From positions 1 through 59,028 of the forward strand of contig CBDDBX010000010.1 in the NCBI GenBank assembly GCA_965225955.1: 59,028 nucleotides of DNA, in the 5' to 3' direction. The position numbers and the translations under genes were made by a program. The first letter of the stretch is position 1; the number at the start of each line of letters is the position of its first letter. Below are positions 1 to 7,617 of the stretch, piece after piece. The notes under the pieces are model-generated. The model was not told the origin of the DNA. It saw nothing but the letters and a program-made list of their open reading frames with translations, and did no database searches. This DNA comes from CBDDBX01 sp965225955 (GTDB lineage Bacteria; Acidobacteriota; Aminicenantia; UBA2199).

Positions 1-5
1 GCTTA

Positions 6-887
6 CTAAACAGTCCAACTTATCTTCACATATCCGTCTCCACCTCTGCCACCATAGCCCCAGGCATAGTTGGAACGACCATAGCTGGCTCCGCCACCGC
101 CACCAGCACCTGCTCCAGCAGCATTATTACCATCATAGGTATAACGACGCTCATAAGAATTAGCAGCCTGTGAACCATCACAGTTCCCACCAGAACCACC
201 GTTACCACCGTAACCAGCACCACCGCCACTGCCACCAGCTCCATAAGTACTGGATACTGTTCCGCCAGCACCTCCATCGGTATTCATATCAGTATTAGCA
301 CCACCTGTCCCTCCAGTAAGCCTCTTATTGTTATAATCAGACAGAACAGTAGAGCCACCACCTGCTCCTGTATTAATATCGCCACTTGGAGTTGATGGGC
401 CACCAACCTGACCACTGGCATTTCTCAGCATTGCACCACCATTGTAAGCACCACCACTATGATTATCATTTCCTCCACGGAGAACCAGATATTCACCAAT
501 TACTGTTTTTTCCCCGGGCTGCCCTGCAATCCAGGCTCTGTGCCCACCTTCTCCACCTGTACCGACACTGATAGCAATGTGTTCTCCGGGAGTAACGGTG
601 ATAACTTTATCTTTCACCCATTCTCCTGCACCGCCACCCCAGCCAGCACGTTGATTTGCACTGTTGTAACCGGAATGACCTCCTGCTCCTGCAGCTGTTC
701 CACTGACAGTAAGCTGTGTAACTCCTGCAGGTACCTCAAAAACATGAAGCCCTGCATTATACTCCTCCATACCAGAAGCCACTACTCCTGCTGAAACATT
801 CAAGTCGCACCATTCACTGTTTTTCCAGATTTTGTGAACAATTTTTCCACTTTCACTAAACATACTGATTTGATTCTCAATACTCAT
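6..887 (-). CDS. Glycine-rich adhesin-like / tail-fibre-like protein
   Basis: 293 residues from the ATG at 887, chosen over an upstream ATG at 926 because AAGGAGGT lies just before it. The N-terminal ~60 residues are ordinary. They are followed by a segment of the type 'F-x-VPAGVTQLTV', the usual lead-in to glycine-rich domains of phage tail fibres and bacterial surface proteins. From about residue 65 to the end the protein is dominated by GG, GGAG and GNGG runs broken by Tyr, Asn and Ser, ending in 'GYVKISWTV', a beta-strand closing motif typical of this fold. There is no signal peptide or membrane helix. Its third-position and overall composition is more GC-rich than its neighbours, which may only reflect glycine codons. 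Known family behaviour suggests ligand or surface binding. The exact role is unknown, and no phage genes are visible next to it, although the window starts here. Confidence 0.75.
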   Translation of the reverse strand: MSIENQISMFSESGKIVHKIWKNSEWCDLNVSAGVVASGMEEYNAGLHVFEVPAGVTQLTVSGTAAGAGGHSGYNSANQRAGWGGGAGEWVKDKVITVTPGEHIAISVGTGGEGGHRAWIAGQPGEKTVIGEYLVLRGGNDNHSGGAYNGGAMLRNASGQVGGPSTPSGDINTGAGGGSTVLSDYNNKRLTGGTGGANTDMNTDGGAGGTVSSTYGAGGSGGGAGYGGNGGSGGNCDGSQAANSYERRYTYDGNNAAGAGAGGGGGASYGRSNYAWGYGGRGGDGYVKISWTV

Positions 888-1080
888 ACTTACCTCCTTA
901 GTTATTGTGTAAAAGTACTCTTCCATCTTATTATGAAAACCACTTATACTCTTCCTCTGTTTACCCTTGTTTACCTCTGAATTAAAAAGAATTTTCGCAG
1001 ATCTCCGGTTATCAGCCGGACATCATCATGGCAATCTGTCATTCCAAAGGGTTTTATATTAATTATCTCCCTGTAAAACC

Positions 1081-1110
1081 TTGAATTTTTTAACTCTCTG
1101 AGTTTAAATA
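1081..1110 (+). promoter_or_regulatory. Candidate sigma-70-type promoter for the ALDH-moaC-MOSC-mog operon
   Basis: TTGAAT (1081-1086), an 18-nt spacer and TAAATA (1105-1110), 22 nt upstream of the aldehyde dehydrogenase ATG. A small hairpin (TCCGG at 1004-1008 pairing with CCGGA at 1016-1020) lies upstream. I looked for a molybdenum-cofactor riboswitch here and saw no convincing one. Confidence 0.4.
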
Positions 1111-1132
1111 TGGGGTCGGAGTGAGGTGATAA

Positions 1133-2695
1133 ATGCTTAATGGGGGCCAGATAATCGATGGTGAATTCTCCTTTTGCGGAGAAGGTATGTTTTGCGGGAT
1201 TAATCCTGCAAATGGTCAGATTCTTGATCCTCCGTTTTATAATGCTCAGGCTGGAGAAGTTGAACAGGGTATCAAATCAGCTAAAAGAGCTTTCAGGGAA
1301 TATTCAGAACTCTCTCCTGAAAGCAGAGCTCAGTTTCTGGATCGCATAGCTGATGAACTTATAGCAGATCAACAGAAAATAGTAGAAAGATGCTCTCTTG
1401 AAACCGGACTTTCTGAAACACGTCTCAACAATGAGATGGGACGCACAACCTCTCAATTAAAACTTTTTGCAGAAGTTGTAAGAGATGGAAGTTTTCTTGA
1501 CATAAGAATTGATACTCTTGGAGCTGATATAAGAAGAATGCAGATTCCTCTGGGACCTGTAGCTGTCTTTGGAGCCAGTAACTTTCCTCTTGCCTTCTCA
1601 GTAGCCGGAGGGGATACAGTATCAGCTCTTGCTGCCGGCTGTACAGTAGTATTTAAAGCGAATCCCGGCCACCCTGGCACATCTGAACTAACTGCAAGAG
1701 CAATTCTCAGAGCAGCAGATTTTATAGGTATTGATTCTGGCGTTTTCTCACTTATTCACGACAGAAGCCACAATTCAGGCAAACTACTTGTATCCCACCC
1801 GGATATTAAAGCTGTAGGCTTTACAGGATCTCTGGCAGGAGGGCGCGCGCTTTTTGACATCGCCTGCAAAAGAGATGAGCCGATTCCGGTATTTGCAGAG
1901 ATGGGAAGTATAAACCCTGTTTTCATTCTACCATCTGCATTGAACAATGCAGCTCAACTGGCTGATGGTGTTGTTCAGTCCGTAACAATGGGACAGGGGC
2001 AGTTCTGTACCAACCCAGGTCTTCTTGTTATTGAAAGATCTGAAACAGCAACAGAATTCATAAATAAACTGGCTGAAAGATTCAACAATTTCAACTCTGA
2101 AGCTCCGATGTTAATGACATCCATAAGACAGGCATATGAAAACAGAAGTTCTGCTATGGCTGGCACAAACGGAGTGGATATAATTGCCTGTAGCCCAAAA
2201 TCAGCATCTACAGAGTGCAGTTCTTCTGCCATGTTGATGGTTACCGATACAGAGACATTCTCTTCAAACCCTGTTTTAAGGGAAGAGGTTTTTGGTCCCT
2301 CAACACTTATAGTTCTTTCGGATAACCCTGAAACTACTCTTAATTTTGCAGAAAACCTTCAGGGGCAACTCACGTCTGCTATATTCTGTTCAGAAGAGGA
2401 GCTTAACAGTAGAAATTATCTCCTGAAAGCTCTGAGTAACAGAGTAGGCAGATTAATATTCAACACATTCCCAACAGGAGTTGAAGTTGGATACGCAATG
2501 CATCATGGAGGACCTTATCCTGCGACAACCAATCCCGCTTCAACATCTGTAGGGACTGCATCTGTCTCCAGATTTATGAGACCTGTATGTTATCAGGGGT
2601 ATCCTGAATCCACCTTACCAGAAGTACTTCAGAACAAAAATACCAGACGCATTATGCGTCTCATTAATGGGAAATTTTTAAAAATAGACATATAA
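1133..2695 (+). CDS. NAD(P)-dependent aldehyde dehydrogenase, alpha-ketoglutaric semialdehyde dehydrogenase type
   Basis: 520-residue ALDH superfamily enzyme, expected to oxidise an aldehyde to the acid with NAD(P)+ in the cytoplasm. Key residues are visible: Asn150 in GASNFPLAF, Lys175 in VFKANPGHPGTS, general-base Glu256 in AEMGSINPVF and nucleophile Cys292 in GQFCTNPG. The 'GSINPVF' and 'GQFCTNPG' signatures, and the lack of the common 'FTGS..G..I...AA' wording, match the ketoglutaric semialdehyde dehydrogenase (2,5-dioxopentanoate dehydrogenase) branch, EC 1.2.1.26. The substrate is inference. The ATG at 1133 follows GAGGTGATAA. It is the first gene of a run with moaC (20 nt gap), a MOSC protein and mog. 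Linkage of a non-molybdenum ALDH to pterin-cofactor genes is unexpected and may reflect a shared aldehyde-oxidising programme with the AOR further along. Confidence 0.85.
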   Translation: MLNGGQIIDGEFSFCGEGMFCGINPANGQILDPPFYNAQAGEVEQGIKSAKRAFREYSELSPESRAQFLDRIADELIADQQKIVERCSLETGLSETRLNNEMGRTTSQLKLFAEVVRDGSFLDIRIDTLGADIRRMQIPLGPVAVFGASNFPLAFSVAGGDTVSALAAGCTVVFKANPGHPGTSELTARAILRAADFIGIDSGVFSLIHDRSHNSGKLLVSHPDIKAVGFTGSLAGGRALFDIACKRDEPIPVFAEMGSINPVFILPSALNNAAQLADGVVQSVTMGQGQFCTNPGLLVIERSETATEFINKLAERFNNFNSEAPMLMTSIRQAYENRSSAMAGTNGVDIIACSPKSASTECSSSAMLMVTDTETFSSNPVLREEVFGPSTLIVLSDNPETTLNFAENLQGQLTSAIFCSEEELNSRNYLLKALSNRVGRLIFNTFPTGVEVGYAMHHGGPYPATTNPASTSVGTASVSRFMRPVCYQGYPESTLPEVLQNKNTRRIMRLINGKFLKIDI

Positions 2696-2715
2696 ATATA
2701 AAGGAGATATTGATA

Positions 2716-3159
2716 GTGAAATTCAGCCACCTGAACCAGGAAGGAAAAGCCAGTATGGTAGATATAAGCTCCAAGGAGATTGTTCACAGAACCGCTGAAG
2801 CCTCGGGTTTTATAAAACTGTCAGAAGAGACCCTAAGATTAATAAGGGAAAACCTTATGAAAAAAGGTGATGTTCTGGCAACCGCCAGAATAGCCGGGAT
2901 AACCGGAGCTAAAAAGACATGGGACCTGATACCTCTGTGTCACAACATCCTTATAAACAAAGTAGAAGTCGATTTTAAAGTAGCAGACAATGGAATAGAG
3001 ATATTCTCAAAAGCAGTTTGTGATGGTAAAACCGGAATTGAGATGGAAGCTCTTACAGCAGTTTCCATTGCTGCCCTTACCATATACGATATGTGTAAAG
3101 CTGTAGATAAAAAAATGGAAATATCTGATATTAAACTGCTGAAAAAAACCAAAGAGTAG
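2716..3159 (+). CDS. moaC: Cyclic pyranopterin monophosphate synthase MoaC
   Basis: 147 residues. MoaC converts the MoaA product to cyclic pyranopterin monophosphate, the first tricyclic intermediate of molybdenum/tungsten cofactor synthesis. Recognisable by 'DLIPLCHNILI', 'TGIEMEALTAVSIAALT' and 'YDMCKAVDK', which carries the conserved Asp and Lys of the active site. I take the GTG at 2716 as start: AAGGAG (2701-2706) sits 9 nt before it, whereas the TTG at 2710 would leave only 3 nt. It lies 20 nt after the ALDH gene and 12 nt before the MOSC gene. No moaA, moaD or moaE is in the window, so the pathway must be completed elsewhere. Confidence 0.93.
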   Translation: MKFSHLNQEGKASMVDISSKEIVHRTAEASGFIKLSEETLRLIRENLMKKGDVLATARIAGITGAKKTWDLIPLCHNILINKVEVDFKVADNGIEIFSKAVCDGKTGIEMEALTAVSIAALTIYDMCKAVDKKMEISDIKLLKKTKE

Positions 3160-3171
3160 TAGAGGTAAAAA

Positions 3172-3627
3172 ATGGAAAATTTCAAAATAGAAGCATTATG
3201 TATATCCGAAACAAAGGGAGTTCAGAAACATGCTGTTGACGAAGTGAATCTTAAAATTGATCACGGCATAGAAAATGATGCCCATGCAGGAAACTGGCAC
3301 CGCCAGGTATCTTTTCTTGCTATTGAAGCAGTAGAAGAGATGCAACAGATTCTGAAAGACAGAAAAGAGGACATTATCCTCAAACCCGGAGCATTCGGAG
3401 AAAACATCCTCACCCGCGGAATAGACTGGACTAAAGTTGAAGTCGGTGGTCAGGTTACTATCGGAGATGTAAAACTGGAGATAACACAAATCGGCAAAGA
3501 GTGCCATACAAGATGTGCTATTTACTATGCTGCAGGAGACTGCATTATGCCCAAAATGGGAGTTTTCGGTAAAGTATTAGAAGGAGGAGTAATAAATGCT
3601 GGAAATCAAGGTAATTACTGTTTCTGA
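3172..3627 (+). CDS. MOSC domain protein
   Basis: 151 residues forming a single MOSC (molybdenum cofactor sulfurase C-terminal-like) domain, a beta-rich fold that binds sulfur-carrying cofactors. The invariant Cys111 sits in GKECHTRC, followed by 'GDCIMPKMGVFGKVLEGG', the usual C-terminal signature of stand-alone MOSC proteins found beside moaC/mog. The stand-alone type is thought to deliver or modify sulfur on Mo/W pterin cofactors; the exact reaction is not established for this subgroup. Its last 32 nt overlap the start of mog, so the two are translationally coupled. Confidence 0.88.
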   Translation: MENFKIEALCISETKGVQKHAVDEVNLKIDHGIENDAHAGNWHRQVSFLAIEAVEEMQQILKDRKEDIILKPGAFGENILTRGIDWTKVEVGGQVTIGDVKLEITQIGKECHTRCAIYYAAGDCIMPKMGVFGKVLEGGVINAGNQGNYCF

Positions 3628-4066
3628 CAGAGCCTTCAGGGGGGAGTATGAAGATCTTTCCGGCCCTAAAATTGGTGAGATCCTTAAAGAGTTTAACCCC
3701 GGAATATCTATATCTTATGAGATTGTTCCTGATGAAAAGGAGTTACTGAAAGAGGCTCTTGAAAGATCCATCTGCTCAGACTATATCATCACCACAGGAG
3801 GAACCGGCATTTCACCCCGGGACATTACTCCCGGAGTTACCAGAGATTACTGTGATATGGAACTTCCTGGTATTTCAGAAATGCTTAGAGCAGAATCTCT
3901 GAAAGAGACAAAAAATGCTGTTTTTTCAAGAGGCTTTTCCGGTCTTAAAGAGAAAACAATAATTATAAATCTTCCTGGTTCTGTTAAAGCTGTTACCTTG
4001 TGCACCAAACTTCTTCTACCAGTGCTGGAGCACGGAGTTTCAATGGTAAAAGGTGGAAAACATTAA
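3596..4066 (+). CDS. mog: Molybdopterin adenylyltransferase (MogA/MoaB family)
   Basis: 156 residues. The family adenylylates molybdopterin before metal insertion by MoeA. The binding loop TTGGTGISPRD (66-76) and the C-terminal 'NLPGSVKAV' are clear. The ATG at 3596 is preceded by AAGGAGGAG and lies inside the MOSC gene. The gene is convergent with rdhC, and the two stop codons share the palindrome TTAA at 4063-4066. Overlapping 3' ends leave no room for a separate terminator, so read-through or antisense transcription into rdhC is plausible. Confidence 0.92.
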   Translation: MLEIKVITVSDRAFRGEYEDLSGPKIGEILKEFNPGISISYEIVPDEKELLKEALERSICSDYIITTGGTGISPRDITPGVTRDYCDMELPGISEMLRAESLKETKNAVFSRGFSGLKEKTIIINLPGSVKAVTLCTKLLLPVLEHGVSMVKGGKH

Positions 4067-5208
4067 GGTTTTTCACCGGCTCTGACTCTTTTAAAGAGTC
4101 CGTGGCACTTTAATAGAAATGCATTGAAAACGCCTACCGGACAGAGGAATCTGCACCATGGGCGTTTAATAAACATTGATAGAAGCAGAAAGAGTACAAG
4201 CATACCTATCTGGAGTGTAGTTCCGTTCATACTGAACATAGTGCCGGATATTTCGTATCCTGCCAGACCGGGGTTCCTGAGAACAAGTGCTCCCAGTATA
4301 ATTCCAGGAGTCAGAAGGTTCTTTAACCATGTAAGAGTTGATTCAATTAACTCCGGCACAGAGATTCTCCTGCCCCCCAGCAGAGCCATTCCATCCTGAA
4401 CACCCCCGAAAGGACAAAAACCTGAGCAATATGTGCTTTTCCCTGACAACAGAGGAGGTCCAATCACCACAAGACTCATAAGGAACCAGTAGAAATGAGT
4501 CTGCCATTGAGGCACATACCCTGACAGTAGAGATACCAGCCCTGTTAATGAAAACAGAGCATTGTACATGAACCCTATTACCACAATACTTACACCTGAC
4601 ACAAGATATGGCAAATATCTCATCTTCTTCAACTTTTTACTGTTCTTATACCAGGACAGAAAAAACAGAAGCGCAATTGCAAATTCAGGTACACCTGGAT
4701 TAAATGGAACCTCTTTTACCTTTTTGTCCTCAAATCCGTTATGAACAGCAATAGTTGTTGCTGCTTTTTCTGCACCCCGGCATATTGCTTTCAGAGACAG
4801 TGTCGCACCACTTACACCATCCAGCTCCTCACCGGGCTCAAAACTGCTCTTATAATTCTTTCCCTTGAGAATACCGGGATATCCCTCTTTAAAAACTTTA
4901 CCAATAAAACCGGGAGTCTCTCCATGCCTGAGAACAGAAATATCCCCGATTGTACCTTTGTTATCAGCAGCTACAGCTACATAAACAGGGCCACCATAAC
5001 CATTACCTGTTCCTGTAGTTACAAAAAACTCCCTACCATCCGGCGCCTTAACCTTCAGAATATTACTGCCTGAAACTTCTACTCTTTTATATCCGGGAAA
5101 TGCTTTATCAAGGAGCTCTCTCTTCTTATCTGCATTAATTGACAAACCCGTAATCCATGCGCCTGCGACAAGAATCAGAGGCAATACAACCGCAACAACT
5201 TTTTTCAA
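4063..5208 (-). CDS. rdhC: RdhC-like membrane flavoprotein (NosR/RdhC family)
   Basis: 381 residues from a TTG start that overlaps the rdhB stop (TTGA), preceded by GAAGGGAG. There is an N-terminal membrane anchor, then a periplasmic FMN-binding domain with 'HGETPGF' (95-101) and 'DGVSGATLS', where Thr136 of SGAT is the expected site of covalent FMN attachment, as in RnfG/NqrC. About five membrane helices follow, with two CxxxCP motifs (CSGFCPFGG and CRFLCPVG) typical of NosR/RdhC proteins. In organohalide-respiring bacteria PceC/RdhC has this layout and is proposed to pass electrons to the exported dehalogenase. It ends soon after the second CxxxCP, without a C-terminal ferredoxin domain. 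Confidence 0.85.
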   Translation of the reverse strand: MKKVVAVVLPLILVAGAWITGLSINADKKRELLDKAFPGYKRVEVSGSNILKVKAPDGREFFVTTGTGNGYGGPVYVAVAADNKGTIGDISVLRHGETPGFIGKVFKEGYPGILKGKNYKSSFEPGEELDGVSGATLSLKAICRGAEKAATTIAVHNGFEDKKVKEVPFNPGVPEFAIALLFFLSWYKNSKKLKKMRYLPYLVSGVSIVVIGFMYNALFSLTGLVSLLSGYVPQWQTHFYWFLMSLVVIGPPLLSGKSTYCSGFCPFGGVQDGMALLGGRRISVPELIESTLTWLKNLLTPGIILGALVLRNPGLAGYEISGTMFSMNGTTLQIGMLVLFLLLSMFIKRPWCRFLCPVGVFNAFLLKCHGLFKRVRAGEKP

Positions 5209-5516
5209 CTCCCTTCACCCGGATTACTTCTACCATGATTAAGAATTCGCCATAATACAACCCCTGTTACAATAACTGTAAGGCCGAATATCATCGCACT
5301 TTTTGAAGCCGCTTCATATTCAAGTTCTCCAATTGCAGTTCCAACAAAAGCTACCGTAACGCATAGTACCGCAAGCCAGCAGATAGTAAGAACCCATTTC
5401 CACCAGGTCATAACAACTCCCCGATCTTCCATCCAGATTCTGAATCCATACACAGCAAATACAAAAAGAATTCCTTCTACAAAGAAAAACAGTCCACTAT
5501 TAAATATTCCAAACAT
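5205..5516 (-). CDS. rdhB: RdhB-like membrane anchor of the reductive dehalogenase
   Basis: 103 residues with three predicted membrane helices (about 5-27, 37-62 and 72-93). The conserved 'EDRGVVMTWWKWVL' stretch sits between the first two, where RdhB/PceB proteins carry a characteristic exposed loop. The length matches the family (roughly 75-105). It sits between rdhA and rdhC: 10 nt after the rdhA stop and overlapping rdhC by 4 nt. The role is to hold the TAT-exported RdhA on the outer face of the cytoplasmic membrane. The assignment rests on the loop, topology and position, as RdhB sequences diverge strongly. Confidence 0.8.
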   Translation of the reverse strand: MFGIFNSGLFFFVEGILFVFAVYGFRIWMEDRGVVMTWWKWVLTICWLAVLCVTVAFVGTAIGELEYEAASKSAMIFGLTVIVTGVVLWRILNHGRSNPGEGS

Positions 5517-5526
5517 TCATTTCACC

Positions 5527-6969
5527 TTAAAAATCGATAAAATCTTCTGATTTCAACCACCATGGGGCTTCCCTGTATGAGGCATTTTTACCTCCAAGAG
5601 CCGGCATATAGTAATCCTGCGCTTTAGGTCCCGGGTAGAAGAGCTTCTGAAACCAGGTCAGAATTCTGTGTGATAAACCTGTTGGATCTACAGAAGATGC
5701 ATGCAGAGCTCCTCTGTGAGCCCAGTTACTTTTTCTTGAATAGGGGCAGGTAGCTACGCAGAGACGACAACCTATATTACCGAGATTTGAAAACCAGAAG
5801 TTTCTGCATTTTGACACATCCACATGGTATCTTTCATAACCACGGACAACCTCTTTACCCCCTTTACTTATTGCTCCACTGGGGCAGTTATCTGCACAGA
5901 TCATACAGTGTTTACAAAACTCCTGTACCCCGAAGTCTATAGGTTTATCAACTTTCATTGGAAGACTTGTTGTAATAACTGCGGGTCTGAAATTTGAACC
6001 CAGTTCAGGAGTTACTACCACACCATGGCGCCCCTGTTCCCCAAGCCCCGCATCAATCACAATGGGAGGTACAATAAGATCGTAATCCATTCCCGGAGTA
6101 TGAGGTCTCGCTGGATATCCAAGTTTTCTTATAAATGAAGCCAGTCTGAAAGCAACAATCTGGGATTTGGAATATGCATCGTGAGATGTTCCGTAGTTGG
6201 GATTAGCCAGAAAAGGGTCCCAGGACATCGGAGTTCCTACAACAATAGCGTAAGTCCAGTGTCCGGGTATATCAAAGGGTTTATCATGCTCAAACCCTCT
6301 GTTTTCCATAGGATATTTATATACCCAGTCAGGGTTGAGTTTAGTGATTCCTGTAAGTACAGAACCAAACTCATAAGACATCTTTTTTATCAGTTCAGAA
6401 GTTTTTGCCGGATCTTTCATTTTTAGAGGAGTTTCCGGCTCTCCGTATCTCATGCCTCTGGGAAAATCTGACTCTTCAGGTGGAGACGTTATCTTTTCAG
6501 GATGCACAGCTTCCATAGAACCTGACCAGGCTTTGGCAAGGAGAAACTGCTCTCTGTATTTTCTGCTATCTGATCTGAGGGAAGGAAAAATTTCATTCCT
6601 GAGTTTTATATCGTGTTTCAAATCTTCAGGGTTTTGTCTGTAGAACTCTTTTAATACAGGGTGAAGTTTATCCATTCCCTCTTTTTCATTCCAACCCCTC
6701 ATAAACAGGGAGAATCTAAGGAATATAACATCTGTTCTGGCATCAATTCTCTCTGAAGCACCGACCTTTTCATAATGAGGTTTATCCACCTCAAATAGTG
6801 CCCTATTGAAAATCCCTGCATCTCCCTGAAAAGTCTCTGTACCGGTATAACTCACAGGATCCTCACCGGCAGCTTTACCAAAGAACCCAAGGCCTGTTAC
6901 TCCCGCTGCAGCACTGGCCGCACCAGCAGTCTTTATAAACTTTCTCCGGGATAAAGTGCTCTTATCCAT
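5527..6969 (-). CDS. rdhA: Reductive dehalogenase catalytic subunit, TAT-exported
   Basis: 480 residues. An N-terminal twin-arginine signal (SRRKFIK, residues 7-13, then an Ala-rich stretch) marks export, so this is the respiratory type rather than the cytoplasmic catabolic type. The C-terminal part holds two [4Fe-4S] sites: CX2CX2CX3CP at Cys352/355/358/362 and CX12CX2CX3CP at Cys388/401/404/408. The central region with 'GLGEQGRHGVVVTPELG' is the typical cobamide-binding dehalogenase core. Family enzymes use a corrinoid to remove halide from organohalides as terminal electron acceptor; the substrate cannot be read from the sequence. I prefer the ATG at 6969 (GGAGG 5 nt upstream) over 6981, which has no usable site. 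No regulator, chaperone (RdhT) or corrinoid gene is in the window. Confidence 0.93.
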   Translation of the reverse strand: MDKSTLSRRKFIKTAGAASAAAGVTGLGFFGKAAGEDPVSYTGTETFQGDAGIFNRALFEVDKPHYEKVGASERIDARTDVIFLRFSLFMRGWNEKEGMDKLHPVLKEFYRQNPEDLKHDIKLRNEIFPSLRSDSRKYREQFLLAKAWSGSMEAVHPEKITSPPEESDFPRGMRYGEPETPLKMKDPAKTSELIKKMSYEFGSVLTGITKLNPDWVYKYPMENRGFEHDKPFDIPGHWTYAIVVGTPMSWDPFLANPNYGTSHDAYSKSQIVAFRLASFIRKLGYPARPHTPGMDYDLIVPPIVIDAGLGEQGRHGVVVTPELGSNFRPAVITTSLPMKVDKPIDFGVQEFCKHCMICADNCPSGAISKGGKEVVRGYERYHVDVSKCRNFWFSNLGNIGCRLCVATCPYSRKSNWAHRGALHASSVDPTGLSHRILTWFQKLFYPGPKAQDYYMPALGGKNASYREAPWWLKSEDFIDF

Positions 6970-6996
6970 TGTATCCTCCATATCCTTTTAGAGTGA

Positions 6997-7011
6997 GAAA
7001 CTGAACGTTTC
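6997..7011. promoter_or_regulatory. Inverted repeat upstream of rdhA, candidate operator
   Basis: GAAAC-N5-GTTTC lies 28-42 nt upstream of the rdhA start, in the 90-nt gap to the flavin reductase gene. It does not match the CprK dehalobox (TTAAT-N4-ATTAA) or an FNR box. Any regulator is unknown. Confidence 0.25.
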
Positions 7012-7072
7012 AAATAGTGATACGGAAAAATTCAACTTTTTGTTTTTATATGCAGAAATTATATCAACAGAA

Positions 7073-7594
7073 TTACTTCTTAAACTTTTCAGCTCCTCTT
7101 ATTTTAATAATCTCTCCAAAATAGAATCTGTGATAATCTTTATCCGGATAGCATTTATTGATGTCACTATCCAGAAAATTTTCCGGTCTGAAATCGTCAA
7201 AATAGATCTTTTTGCACTCTATAACAAGCTCTGCTTCAGCAAACCCCGGGGCTTCCACTTCAGAAGATATTTCAGGTGTCAGACCTACCTCAAAGATTTT
7301 ATCCCCATCCCTTCCGGATTTTGAACCCAGCACTCCAAGAGCTTTTCTGTATTCCTCAGTAAAAGCTGTTAAGGTAAAAGTGTCATGTTTTTCGATAAAC
7401 TCATAAGTATATCTGTGGTCTCTGACAACAACCATAACAAAGGGTTTGTTCCACATATTACCAATACTGCCCCAGGCAACAGTCATTGTATTGTAATTTT
7501 CCCGATCTCCTGCAGTAAGCAGCAACCACTGTTTGTCCCAAAGATGTATTGCATCAGTTTTAAACTCTTCCGGTTTTATATTAATACGATTCAT
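7073..7594 (-). CDS. Flavin reductase-like (FMN-binding split-barrel) protein
   Basis: 173 residues of the flavin reductase-like domain family: 'YNTMTVAWGSIGNMWNKPFVMVVV' style core with the conserved T-x-AWG and a later 'ALGVLGSKSGRDGDKI' segment, common in FMN-binding proteins of anaerobes. It starts at ATG 7594 after GGGAGGT. It lies directly upstream of rdhA on the same strand with about 100 nt between, and 23 nt downstream of the beta-propeller gene, so it may be cotranscribed with either. The family includes flavin reductases and flavoredoxins. A role in supplying electrons or flavin to the dehalogenase system is only suggested by position. Confidence 0.75.
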   Translation of the reverse strand: MNRINIKPEEFKTDAIHLWDKQWLLLTAGDRENYNTMTVAWGSIGNMWNKPFVMVVVRDHRYTYEFIEKHDTFTLTAFTEEYRKALGVLGSKSGRDGDKIFEVGLTPEISSEVEAPGFAEAELVIECKKIYFDDFRPENFLDSDINKCYPDKDYHRFYFGEIIKIRGAEKFKK

Positions 7595-7617
7595 GAATAC
7601 CTCCCTGCATAAATCAT

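Noticed and set aside
459..794. 111-codon open frame opposite the glycine-rich gene
   Set aside because: Antisense to a better-supported gene; Cys/Ser-rich product is the reverse of Gly codons.
888..1132. Possible molybdenum-cofactor riboswitch before the Mo-cofactor operon
   Set aside because: Only a short hairpin is visible; the conserved core of the Moco element was not seen.
2710..2715. TTG start for moaC
   Set aside because: Only 3 nt from AAGGAG; the GTG at 2716 has normal spacing.
4741..5073. 110-codon plus-strand frame inside rdhC
   Set aside because: Shadow of rdhC, which has clear domain motifs.
6982..7072. CprK dehalobox or FNR site before rdhA
   Set aside because: No TTAAT-N4-ATTAA or TTGAT-N4-ATCAA match.
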